Part shown: positions 28,644 to 36,347 of the stretch, piece after piece | Numbering within the stretch: the first letter of the stretch is position 1 | Layout: the number at the start of each line of letters is the position of its first letter | Source: Methylobacterium terrae | GTDB lineage: Bacteria; Pseudomonadota; Alphaproteobacteria; Rhizobiales; Beijerinckiaceae | DNA: 64,000 nucleotides | Direction: 5' to 3' | Assembly (NCBI RefSeq): GCF_003173755.1 | Contig: NZ_CP029553.1 | Span: forward strand, 2,062,501 to 2,126,500 | Position numbers and translations under genes: made by a program | Notes under the pieces: model-generated | The model's database searches: none | What the model was told of the DNA's origin: nothing | The model's input: only the letters and a program-made list of their open reading frames with translations

Positions 28644-28707
28644 GCGGCACCGCTCGTTCTCGGACTGCGTCGGTGTGAGGTGATCGATCCGGCCGTGCCG
28701 GCCGCCC

Positions 28708-28990
28708 GGGGAGGCCGCAATCACGCCCGCGACGACGACGCGGACCATCAGCCTTCCCGACGATGGGGCACTCCACCTCGATAGCCTCGTTGAATCAGGA
28801 GCTTAAGCGACGGACAGCGAGGCTGCGCGCGCCGGTCTCGAGGCGCTACGGGAGCGCGATGCCACGCTTTGAGTCCCGGCTGGGAACCGACGTCGTCGAG
28901 GCCTGCGACGCGATGGACCGTGATGACCCGCGTCCGGGTCTGCGCATCACACGCTTCGAGCGCCGAGGCACGATCGCCTCCCACGTGACG
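28708..28990 (+). pseudogene. ParD-like antitoxin remnant
   Basis: Reading 28717 onward gives RTISLPDDGALHLDSLVESG, the ribbon-helix-helix of ParD-type antitoxins. An in-frame TAA at 28804 replaces the usual Tyr of the GxYxxxSE motif. The same frame then continues ATDSEAARAGLEALRERDAT before stopping at 28870. The next frame resumes the family C-terminus, RFESRLGTDVVEACDAMD and PRPGLRITRFE, which matches the WLREEVVPAYDAM pattern of relatives. The gene therefore carries one nonsense change and one frameshift and has no clear start codon. No ParE toxin frame was found beside it. Confidence 0.65.
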
Positions 28991-29059
28991 CCCGACGGCG
29001 TCGCCATCGACAGGCTTCTCGACGCCGGCCGAGCTGTCGACGTCACCTTGCGCGTCGTG

Positions 29060-29177
29060 AGCTGGCGTTGGTCGAGCGCGGCGATGATTCCGGCTGCCAG
29101 TCGGCCCTTGGCGTGACGCATGTCGGCGTCGGCATAGCCGAAATCCTCCCAGACGTTGCCGCTGCCGTGGACGAATT
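29060..29177 (-). pseudogene. XRE/HigA-like antitoxin remnant (N-terminal part)
   Basis: The minus strand below 29177 reads GEFVHGSGNVWEDFGYADAD then AKGRLAAGIIAALDQRQLTT, the standard opening of small XRE antitoxins paired with RelE/Gp49-type toxins. Family likeness stops after TTRK, just before the helix-turn-helix would begin, so the DNA-binding part is gone. There is no intact start codon in this frame (the first codon is GGT after the toxin stop). Its position immediately after the toxin remnant matches the usual toxin-antitoxin order. Confidence 0.6.
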
Positions 29178-29390
29178 CACCGCTGCTCGTCGCTCAGATG
29201 CTCCAGGAGCTGTTCGATGCGTTGCGCACGAGTTCGAGTTCCGGCTGCGGGGTCTTGATGCCCGATGTCGACTTCTTCCGAAAGGCGTGCACCACCCACA
29301 CCGCGTCACCGGGCTGGCACGGCATAGACCACGCGGGAGGCGCCGGTCCGAAACTTGAGCGCGACCTCGAAGACACCGGATCCGCGTGGC
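29177..29390 (-). pseudogene. RelE/HigB (Gp49-like) toxin remnant, two frameshifts
   Basis: Joined across frames, the minus strand encodes GVFEVALKFRTGASRVVYAV, then QPGDAVWVVHAFRKKSTSGI, KTPQPELELVRN and IEQLLEHLSDEQR. This is the C-terminal two-thirds of a Gp49/HigB-type mRNA-cleaving toxin. A spare C after the VVYAV codons causes the first frameshift, and a missing C in the VRN-R region causes the second. The N-terminal third is absent: the SHOCT gene stop lies at 29404 where it should be. It is certainly non-functional as written. Confidence 0.7.
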
Positions 29391-29403
29391 CGACCGCGCT
29401 CCC

Positions 29404-30129
29404 TCACAACCGCGCCAGCAGCTCCGCCTTCTTCGCCGAGAACTCGGCCTCGGTGAGCACGCCCTTGCGGTGCAGCTCCGACAGGCGTTCGATCATCCCG
29501 AGCACGTCCCCGGACGGCGCATCCGCCGGCCGGACCGGGGAGACGGGAGCGACGGGCTCGGGAGCCGTCCGCGGGGCCGTCTCCCGTCCGGGTTCCCCGA
29601 CGACCGGCAACTCGTCCAGGCGCACCGGCCCGTGCTGGCCGGTGAAGCTCAGGGACCGGCTCGATCCCTGCTGCTGCGAGACCCCGCCGATCCGGTGGTC
29701 GCCGGTGTCGTAGAGCGTCACCTGCCCGCCGGTCTCGATGGCGAGGCGCCGCGCCTCGGGGAAGAAGGCGTAGCGGGACTCGTTCTGCGAGCCGGAGGTC
29801 GCCGGATGGCCGAGGCCCTCGGGCCACCAGGACCCGCCGGAGCCCTGACCCGAGAAGCCTTGAGCCTGGAAACTCCCGCTCTCCGCCGGCATCGCGGCGG
29901 CGAGCGGCGCCAGTTCCTCGCACAGGGCCACGACCCGGGCCTTGAGGCCGGCATTGAACATGTCGCCGATCATCGTCATCCCGCCGGCGCTCCATTGGCC
30001 CATGCCGCCGAGGTCGGGATGATTGAACTGCGCCATCCGGCCGTGGCCGCGGGCGAGCGCGTCGAGGAGGTGGCGGGCGGCGTCGAGGCCGACGCCGTGG
30101 CGGGCGGCGATCGCGTCGAGATCGGGCAT
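29404..30129 (-). CDS. SHOCT domain protein
   Basis: This 241-residue soluble protein ends with a SHOCT domain: MIERLSELHRKGVLTEAEFSAKKAELLARL, a two-helix motif found at the C-terminus of many bacterial proteins and thought to mediate oligomerisation. The N-terminal 60 residues (LDAIAARHGVGLDAARHLLD, FNHPDLGGMGQW) resemble phage-shock-like SHOCT proteins with Gly-rich surface segments, and the middle is Pro/Ala-rich linker. No enzyme motif is visible. It is the last gene after the GT61 transferase on the minus strand, 67 bases away. Confidence 0.75.
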   Translation of the reverse strand: MPDLDAIAARHGVGLDAARHLLDALARGHGRMAQFNHPDLGGMGQWSAGGMTMIGDMFNAGLKARVVALCEELAPLAAAMPAESGSFQAQGFSGQGSGGSWWPEGLGHPATSGSQNESRYAFFPEARRLAIETGGQVTLYDTGDHRIGGVSQQQGSSRSLSFTGQHGPVRLDELPVVGEPGRETAPRTAPEPVAPVSPVRPADAPSGDVLGMIERLSELHRKGVLTEAEFSAKKAELLARL

Positions 30130-30196
30130 CGTGGCACCTCGCTCCGGAACAGGAAGAGGGCTTACCGCACTCCCTGCCGGAGGGAAACGGCCGGCC

Positions 30197-31363
30197 TCAG
30201 CCGGGTCCCGGCCGCCCGCCGCGCAGGCGCTCCAGCACGCCCGGCCACCGGCCTTGCCGGGGCGGCAGGGGCGGGATCGCCGGGGAGAGGTGCCAGGCGC
30301 CCGGGTCGGCGCGCAGGTCGTGCTCGCGCAAGATCTCGATGCGGGCGATCTTGGCGAGCAGCTCGGCGGCGACGGCCTCCGGATCCTGAAAGGAGAAGTT
30401 GACGGTGAAGCCGTCGCCGACGTGGCTCGTGGTGCCGACCGGGTAGTAGTAATGCGCCCGCGTGCCGGTGATGAGGTCGATCAGCCGGTAGGTCGCGCTC
30501 AGCTTGAGCCGGTCGGCGAGCGCGATCACCCGCCGGCCGGGCGGCGCGAACAGCAGGGTGTGGAAGGCCGAGCCGTTGGCCCCGAGGATCACCCGGTGAC
30601 GGGCGAAGAGGCGCACCTGCTCGGGGAAGCTCAGGAGCTCGGGGTGGACGATCCGCACTCCCTCGCGCGCGAGGACTTCCGTCACCGCCGCCTCGTTGGC
30701 GAAGCGCCGCACGCCGTGCGTCAGGCGGGTCTTCGACAGGTAGACCGGCTGCGGGTCGGCGTCGACCTCCTCGGGGGCGTAGTAGCCGCGCCCGATCTCC
30801 CGGCACAGGTCGGCCATGACCGGGAACGCGTAGTCGTCCTGCTGCAGGGCGGCCTGGGGCACGAGCAGCGTACGGATCCGCATCGGCCGGCCGAAGGTGG
30901 CGAGGTCCATCACGCTCAAGCCCAGCCGGCCCAGGATCTCCGGGATGAACGGGGTGGCCTGCCAGTTCGCGCCGAGCCCCGGCCCGTGGCAGAGCAGGGT
31001 CGGGCGCAGGGCCCCCTCGTCGAAATCGAGGAGCGGCCAGAACCGCGCCAGGGTGTTGATGACGAAGTGGCCGTAATGCGGGTGGATCGCCCCGAGATAG
31101 AGGTAGGTCCCCTCCGGCGCCTCCTCGGTCACCGGGCCCTGGCCCTCCGGCCAGGCGGTCGTCTGCCAGGTCGGGGTGCGGTCGCCGCTGTGGTGGTCGA
31201 GGGATTCGGGCACCATCCGGCGCGCGGCGTCGAAGATCACCGGCACCTTGTCGAGGTGGGGCAGGTGCGTGAGGTAGTGGGCGTCCTCGACCAGGCGCAG
31301 GGCCGGCCGGCCCGCCCGCACCTCGGCACGGCCGTAGAACGCTTCGCTCCGCTGCAGGATCAT
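30197..31363 (-). CDS. Family 61 glycosyltransferase
   Basis: This 388-residue protein has the GT61 (DUF563) domain, which transfers pentoses or hexosamines in polysaccharide and glycoprotein synthesis. Diagnostic segments are GAIHPHYGHFVINTLARFWP, PVYLSKTRLTHGVRRFANE, and FARHRVILGANGSAFHTLLF with the conserved GANGSA/H site. There is no signal peptide or membrane helix. It lies 34 bases after the stop of the sensor kinase gene on the same strand, so it may be in the two-component operon. Its acceptor is unknown; the nearby polysaccharide locus makes a surface glycan likely. Confidence 0.8.
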   Translation of the reverse strand: MILQRSEAFYGRAEVRAGRPALRLVEDAHYLTHLPHLDKVPVIFDAARRMVPESLDHHSGDRTPTWQTTAWPEGQGPVTEEAPEGTYLYLGAIHPHYGHFVINTLARFWPLLDFDEGALRPTLLCHGPGLGANWQATPFIPEILGRLGLSVMDLATFGRPMRIRTLLVPQAALQQDDYAFPVMADLCREIGRGYYAPEEVDADPQPVYLSKTRLTHGVRRFANEAAVTEVLAREGVRIVHPELLSFPEQVRLFARHRVILGANGSAFHTLLFAPPGRRVIALADRLKLSATYRLIDLITGTRAHYYYPVGTTSHVGDGFTVNFSFQDPEAVAAELLAKIARIEILREHDLRADPGAWHLSPAIPPLPPRQGRWPGVLERLRGGRPGPG

Positions 31364-31397
31364 GCCCGGCTTTGCTTCCCGTCGCCCCGGCGCCGCC

Positions 31398-32912
31398 TCA
31401 CGCCTGCGCCGCCGGGCTCGCGTCTCCCGGCACCTCGATCACTGCCCTTAAGCCGCCGAGTGCGGCCGCGTCGAGGCGCAGGCGCCCGCGATACAGGGCG
31501 GCGAGGTCGGAGACGATGGAGAGGCCGAGCCCTGAGCCGGGCTTGGTCTCGTCGAGGCGCCGGCCGCGCTCGAGCACAGCGACCCGGGCTTCGGGCGGCA
31601 GGCCCGGCCCGTCATCCTCCACCGTGACGATGAGGTGCGGGTACTCGCCCTGCCCGATCACCTCGGCGCGGATCGAGACGCGGGAATGAGCCCACTTGGC
31701 GGCGTTGTCGACGAGGTTGCCGATCATCTCCTCGAAGTCCTGGCGCTCGCCGCGGAAGCGCAGGCCCGGGGTGACGCTGGTCTCGAAGGTCAGGTCCTTG
31801 TCGTAGAAGATCTTGCCGAAGGTGCGGACCAGCGCCGCCACCACCGGCTCGACGTCCGTGAAGGTGCCGAGCGCACCCGCGAGCGCGGCGGCCCGGGCGC
31901 GGTCGAGGTGGTAGTTCACCTGGTCTCGCATCACCGCGGCCTGCTCGCGCACCTTGACGGCGAGTTCGCTGTTGGCGTCCCCCGCCGAGGCCTCGTTGAC
32001 GATGATGCTCAAGGGGGTCTTCAGCGCGTGGGCGAGGTTGCCGACCTGGGTGCGGGCCCGCTCCAGGATCTCGCGGTTGGTCTCGAGGAGCAGGTTCACC
32101 TCGCCGGCGAGCGGCGCGATGTCCCGGGGGTACTCGCCCGAGATGCGGTCGGCCTCGCCGCGGCGGATCGCGCCGAGCGCCGCCCTGAGCTTGATCAGCG
32201 GCGCGAGGCCGAAGCGGATCTGCAGGAGCGTGGTGAGGCCGAGCGACAGGCCGAGCAGCGCGAAGGTGGTGGTGAGCGCGAGGGTGAACCGCCGCATGTC
32301 GGCGTCGATCTCGTCGGAGGGGCCGGCGACCCGCACGACGTAGCGGCCCTCCTCGCCGAGATCGACGGTGCGTTCGATGATGCGCAGCGGCCGGTCGTCC
32401 TGCGCCTTGCCGTAGCCCTTGCGCAACTGCCCGGCCCCGGCCTCGCCGACCGCGTCGTCGGGGGGCTGGAGCGGCACGCCGACGAGGGAGCGCGAGGTGC
32501 GCAGGTCCCGCGGCCGGGCGTTCGGACGGCCGACCTGCCAGTACCAGCCCGACAGGGGCAGGTCGAAGCGCGGGTCGCCGAGCGCCCCGAAGCCCCGCGC
32601 CTCGGAATCGGAGGGCGAGACGAGGTTGGTGGCGAGATCGTTGGCGTAGACGAGGAGCCGGCTGTCGAAGGCCCGCTCGGTGGTCTCGCGGTAGAGGGTG
32701 GACAGGATCAGCCCGGCGATCAGCAGGATCAGGGCGCTGGCGATCAGCGCCGAGACCGCGAGGCGCACCGCGATCGAGCGCTTGCGCCACGGCCGCCAGC
32801 CGAGCGGCCAGGCGCGCGCCGGAGCCGCGGGGGTGCCGGTGCCGACGAGGCCCGTATCGGCCGGTCCGGTCGGCCTCGGCGTCTCGGCCGCGGCCCGGCC
32901 GGGGCCGGTCAC
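31398..32912 (-). CDS. Two-component sensor histidine kinase
   Basis: This 504-residue inner-membrane kinase has two helices bounding a periplasmic domain (residues 50-230), a HAMP linker, and a transmitter. The phosphorylated His lies in LAHALKTPLSIIVNEA. The N box EMIGNLVDNAAKWAHS, then EDDGPGLPP and GSGLGLSIVSDLAALY, complete an intact HATPase. It resembles PhoQ-class kinases. The GTG start overlaps the response-regulator stop by four bases (GTGA), so the two are translated together. The N-terminal 45 residues are Pro/Ala-rich and may start later. The signal is unknown; the PepSY gene upstream suggests an envelope cue. Confidence 0.9.
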   Translation of the reverse strand: MTGPGRAAAETPRPTGPADTGLVGTGTPAAPARAWPLGWRPWRKRSIAVRLAVSALIASALILLIAGLILSTLYRETTERAFDSRLLVYANDLATNLVSPSDSEARGFGALGDPRFDLPLSGWYWQVGRPNARPRDLRTSRSLVGVPLQPPDDAVGEAGAGQLRKGYGKAQDDRPLRIIERTVDLGEEGRYVVRVAGPSDEIDADMRRFTLALTTTFALLGLSLGLTTLLQIRFGLAPLIKLRAALGAIRRGEADRISGEYPRDIAPLAGEVNLLLETNREILERARTQVGNLAHALKTPLSIIVNEASAGDANSELAVKVREQAAVMRDQVNYHLDRARAAALAGALGTFTDVEPVVAALVRTFGKIFYDKDLTFETSVTPGLRFRGERQDFEEMIGNLVDNAAKWAHSRVSIRAEVIGQGEYPHLIVTVEDDGPGLPPEARVAVLERGRRLDETKPGSGLGLSIVSDLAALYRGRLRLDAAALGGLRAVIEVPGDASPAAQA

Positions 32913-33586
32913 GGCTGCGATCCGCCGGCGCCCGCGTCGATCAGGTAGCCGAGGCCGCGCACGGTCTGGATCAGGTCGACCGCGAGCTTCTTGCGCAGGC
33001 GCCCGACGAAGACCTCGATGGTGTTCGAGTCACGGTCGAAATCCTGGTCGTAGAGGTGCTCGGTCAGTTCCGCGCGGGAGACCACCCGGCCGGTATGGTG
33101 CATCAGGTAGGAGAGCAGCCGGTACTCGTGCGAGGTGAGCTTGACCGGGCTGCCGTCGACGAAGACGCGGCCGGAGCGGGTGTCGAGGACGACGGGGCCG
33201 ACGCTGATCTGGCTGGTGGCGTGGCCGGCGGCGCGGCGCAGGAGCGCCCGCACCCGGGCCAGGAGCTCCTCCATGTGGAAGGGCTTCGTCACGTAGTCGT
33301 CCGCGCCGGCGTCGAAGCCGTTGACCTTGTCGCTCCAGCGGTCGCGGGCGGTGAGGATGATGACCGGCGTCTTTACCTGCGCCCGGCGCCAGCCCGACAG
33401 CACCGACACGCCGTCGGCCTTCGGCAGGCCCATGTCGAGGATGATGCAGTCGTAGGGCTCGGTCTCGCCCAGGAAGGCGCCCTCCTCGCCGTCGAACGCC
33501 TTATCGACGGCGTAGCCCGCCTCCTCCAGGGCGCTCACGACCTGGCGGTTGAGATCCCGGTCATCCTCGACCACGAGCAGACGCAC
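32909..33586 (-). CDS. OmpR/PhoP-family response regulator
   Basis: This 225-residue regulator has an N-terminal receiver with Asp51 (IILDMGLPKAD) as phosphoacceptor, acidic pocket VVEDD and the Lys of DDYVTKPFH. A C-terminal winged helix follows from about residue 130 (LTSHEYRLLSYLMHHTGRVV, RLRKKLAVDLIQTVRGLGY). It should activate or repress promoters after phosphorylation by the overlapping sensor kinase. The PepSY gene 50 bases upstream is probably in the same transcript. Its targets cannot be read from the window. Confidence 0.93.
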   Translation of the reverse strand: MRLLVVEDDRDLNRQVVSALEEAGYAVDKAFDGEEGAFLGETEPYDCIILDMGLPKADGVSVLSGWRRAQVKTPVIILTARDRWSDKVNGFDAGADDYVTKPFHMEELLARVRALLRRAAGHATSQISVGPVVLDTRSGRVFVDGSPVKLTSHEYRLLSYLMHHTGRVVSRAELTEHLYDQDFDRDSNTIEVFVGRLRKKLAVDLIQTVRGLGYLIDAGAGGSQP

Positions 33587-33637
33587 GACCCGAACCCCTT
33601 CACTGTCAGCCGCGGACCCGTTCCCCGGATCCTCGTA

Positions 33638-34027
33638 TCACCATTGACCGGCGACCTGTCCCGACCGGGCATCCACCATCACGTGCACGAACTGGCCGTC
33701 CTTGCGCAAGGCCGTCAGCATGTAGACCAGCGCCTCGTCCCGGCGGCACAGGTTGGCCCGCACGATGTCGGCCCGCGGCACGGCGGCGCGCGCCGCACGG
33801 ATCGCCGCCACCGGCTCGACCACCCGCTTCTCCGCCACCGCCTCGCGCAGGTCGCCGGAGGAGAGGCAGGTCTGGGTCGTCTCGGCGGCCTTGATCGGCC
33901 GGGCCGTCACCGCCCCGGTGGCGGTCTCGTCCCGCTCCTCCGCGGCCGCGAGCCAGCCCGTCGCGCCGGCGAGGCCGACGAGGGCGGGAAGCAGGAGGAG
34001 AACGAGCTGGCGCATGCCGGGGACCAT
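33638..34027 (-). CDS. Exported PepSY-domain-like protein
   Basis: This 129-residue protein has a signal peptide (hydrophobic LVLLLLPALVGLAGATGWLA) and a C-terminal PepSY-like unit: AAIRAARAAVPRADIVRANL, LTALRKDGQFVHVMVDARSG. PepSY domains are periplasmic and often appear beside two-component systems, where they may inhibit proteases or modulate the sensor. Two Cys (TCLSS and NLCRR) may form a disulfide. Here it is the first gene of the regulator/kinase set. ATG 34027 is used; ATG 34015 is an alternative. Confidence 0.7.
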   Translation of the reverse strand: MVPGMRQLVLLLLPALVGLAGATGWLAAAEERDETATGAVTARPIKAAETTQTCLSSGDLREAVAEKRVVEPVAAIRAARAAVPRADIVRANLCRRDEALVYMLTALRKDGQFVHVMVDARSGQVAGQW

Positions 34028-34240
34028 CGTCGCCGGGCACTGAATGCACCCTGAATGCGAAAAGTGCCGGGATTTCAGGCGGGGGCCCGGTCACATCCTC
34101 GTGTGCCGCACGGGACCGGCTCGCGGGCCGGCTGTGGCGCGGCCGGCGCGGGCGAACCGATCCGGCGGCTTGGCCGTTATGGTTAAGGCCGCGCTAACCG
34201 TGCCGGCCGACCTTGTCGGGCGCCAGCCAGGGAGAGGCAC

Positions 34241-34669
34241 GTGAGGGAGAGACTGTTGCGCCCCGGCGCGTTCCCGTTCCTCGCCGCCGCATGGTGCGTC
34301 GCCGGCGCGGCCTTCGCCCAGGATGCCGCCCCCGCGGCGACGCAGGCGGCCGCCCTCGCCGAGATGGGGAGCGCCCCCCTGCTGCTGCGCATCCGCCCGC
34401 GGGACGAGGCGCCGGAGGACGGTTCGGGCGGCGATGCCGGCGAGGCCGCCCGGGAGGCGGAGGCGAGCCGCCTCGCCGCCGTCGCCCGCGCCGCTGCGGC
34501 CCGGGAGGCGTTCGAGGCGCGGATCACCGCGCGGGCGAACCGGGCGATCGCCTCGGTCTGCACCGGGTGCCTCGGGCCGGTGCCGCCCTCGGCGGCGCTG
34601 GCGCCGCCGGATGTCGGGATAGCGCCGCCGCGGCCGGTTCCGGCTTCGGTCGCCATGAGGGAGCCGTGA
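34241..34669 (+). CDS. Exported hypothetical protein
   Basis: I do not recognise this 142-residue protein. A GTG start at 34241 follows GGGAGAGG. A signal peptide (FPFLAAAWCVAGAAFAQDAA) is clear, with cleavage after FAQ. The middle (EAAREAEASRLAAVARAAAA) is Ala/Glu/Arg-rich and predicted helical, and a CTGC pair of cysteines appears before a Pro-rich end. It starts divergently from the PepSY gene. Its small size and composition suggest a periplasmic helical or structural role; nothing more can be claimed. Confidence 0.55.
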   Translation: MRERLLRPGAFPFLAAAWCVAGAAFAQDAAPAATQAAALAEMGSAPLLLRIRPRDEAPEDGSGGDAGEAAREAEASRLAAVARAAAAREAFEARITARANRAIASVCTGCLGPVPPSAALAPPDVGIAPPRPVPASVAMREP

Positions 34670-34772
34670 TCGGCGAGGTTGGCCGGCGGTTCGAACCTGT
34701 CCTCGATTGTCGCCGACGTCCGGGCGGACCTGCCCCGTTCCGGTCGGCTCGGAGCAGGGGGCATCGGCGCGC

Positions 34773-35390
34773 ATGGCCGCTGACATCGAACTCGTGTTGT
34801 TCGACCTCGACAACGTCCTGTACCACTACGACCGCCGCCGGCGCGTCGCATATCTGTCGGGGATCTCCGGCATCCCGGCCGACGCCATCCACGCCGCGAT
34901 CTGGAACAGCGGCCTGGAGTTTCAGGGGGATAGCGGGGCCCTCTCGCCGCAGGCCTATCTCCAGGCGTTCGGCGAGCGGATCGGCTATCCGGTCAGCCTG
35001 ACGGAATGGCTGGAAGCGCGCCGCGCCGCGATGGCGCCCGACACGGAGGTCCTCGCCCTGGTCGAGCGGTTGCGGGCCACGACGGCCGTTGCCATCCTGA
35101 CGAACAACTCGGAATTGCTGACCGGGCATATCGATGTGTTATGCCCGGAGCTTCGGCCACTGTTCGGGGATCGGATCTACGCATCCGCCTCGTTCCACAC
35201 GGCGAACCCCGATGCCGCCTGCTACCAGCACTGCCTCGCAGGTCTCGGGGTAAGGCCGTCGGCGGTGCTGTTCACCGACGATCTGCCCGAGAACGTCTCA
35301 GGCGCGCGGGAGGCGGGGCTCCACGCCCACCACTTCACGTCGGTCGACGCCTTGCGTCGGGATCTCGCGGGGCGGGGCCTGGACGTGTAG
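34773..35390 (+). CDS. HAD-superfamily hydrolase
   Basis: This 205-residue phosphatase-type protein has HAD motif I FDLDNVLYHYD with both catalytic Asp, motif II ILTNNS, and motif IV FTDDLPENVSGA. The substrate-covering cap is helical (residues 25-95), as in the YihX/epoxide-hydrolase-N-like subfamily that acts on sugar phosphates. The ATG at 34773 was chosen because the upstream extension is not conserved in style. The protein is cytoplasmic. The substrate is unassigned. Confidence 0.8.
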   Translation: MAADIELVLFDLDNVLYHYDRRRRVAYLSGISGIPADAIHAAIWNSGLEFQGDSGALSPQAYLQAFGERIGYPVSLTEWLEARRAAMAPDTEVLALVERLRATTAVAILTNNSELLTGHIDVLCPELRPLFGDRIYASASFHTANPDAACYQHCLAGLGVRPSAVLFTDDLPENVSGAREAGLHAHHFTSVDALRRDLAGRGLDV

Positions 35391-35481
35391 GGTGCGGGTG
35401 GCATCGCAGCTCTCAACCCTGGACCTCGCACGTCCGATCGGGCAGTGCAGGGCCATTCAGCCCCGCTGCCTCGAGAGCGAC

Positions 35482-36225
35482 GTGATCCGCCCGACCATCC
35501 CGTTCCTCGCCGCTCTCCTGACCCTCGCCACCCCCGCCCGGGCCGTCGTCGGCGGGAGCGAGGCACCCGACGCCGCGCTCGCCCGCTCCAGCGTGATGGT
35601 TCTGTCCTCCCGCGGCGGGGTCTGCACCGGCATCGTGCTCGCCCGCGACGTGGTGCTCACCGCGGCGCACTGCGCCGCCCCCGGGGCCGAGCACCGGGTG
35701 CATTACCGCGACGAGTCCGGCGCGCCTGTGATGCTCGGGCTCGCCGCCCGGGCGGTGCATCCGGGCTACGATGCGGGAGCCATCAAGGGGCGCCGCCGCT
35801 CGATCGACCTCGCGCTCCTGCGCACCGAGACGGCGCTCCCGGCCCGCTTCGTCCCGGCCGCCCTGACCGAGGCCCCGGTCGCCGCCGGGACGCCCCTGAC
35901 GCTCGGCGGCTACGGCGTGGCGCGGCCCGGCGACCATCGCAGCACCGGCACCTTCCGTACCGCGAGCCTGCCGCTGGTCGAGCCCTACGGCCCGAGCCGC
36001 ATCCTGGTCTGGCTCAAGGGAGCGGCGGGCTCCGGCGCCTGCGAGGGCGATTCGGGCGGGCCGGTCGCCGGGGCGGGCGGGAGCGTCCTGGCGGTGACCA
36101 CCTGGGCGAGCGGATCGGGCAAGGCGGCCTGCGGGGGAATCTCGCAGGGCGTGCTCGTCGGGCCGCAGCGGGCCTGGATCGCCCGCACGACCGCGGAATG
36201 GGGCGCCCCGGCCCGCTGGGAGTGA
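35482..36225 (+). CDS. Secreted trypsin-like serine protease
   Basis: This S1-family protease has a signal peptide (IPFLAALLTLATPARA) followed by the mature start VVGGSEAP, similar to the IVGG activation motif of trypsins. The triad is complete: His in LTAAHC, Asp in SIDLALL and Ser in CEGDSGGPV. I chose the GTG start at 35482 because it puts the signal peptide at the N-terminus; longer frames bury it. About 247 residues, exported to the periplasm or outside. A second trypsin-like protease follows 120 bases downstream on the same strand. Targets unknown. Confidence 0.88.
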   Translation: MIRPTIPFLAALLTLATPARAVVGGSEAPDAALARSSVMVLSSRGGVCTGIVLARDVVLTAAHCAAPGAEHRVHYRDESGAPVMLGLAARAVHPGYDAGAIKGRRRSIDLALLRTETALPARFVPAALTEAPVAAGTPLTLGGYGVARPGDHRSTGTFRTASLPLVEPYGPSRILVWLKGAAGSGACEGDSGGPVAGAGGSVLAVTTWASGSGKAACGGISQGVLVGPQRAWIARTTAEWGAPARWE

Positions 36226-36347
36226 GACCCCTCCGGTCCCTGGGCTCACGGCTTCGTTCCCGGCGCGACCCTGTGCCGGTGCGGAACCACACCCGCGGCG
36301 CGAGACTTCACTTGTCGAGCGTGGCCGCACGCTTCTAGGGTGGTCTC

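Noticed and set aside
28763..29116. Plus-strand open frame as a real gene
   Set aside because: It only partly follows the ParD-like remnant and continues into sequence complementary to the XRE antitoxin remnant. It is better read as decayed sequence than as a gene.
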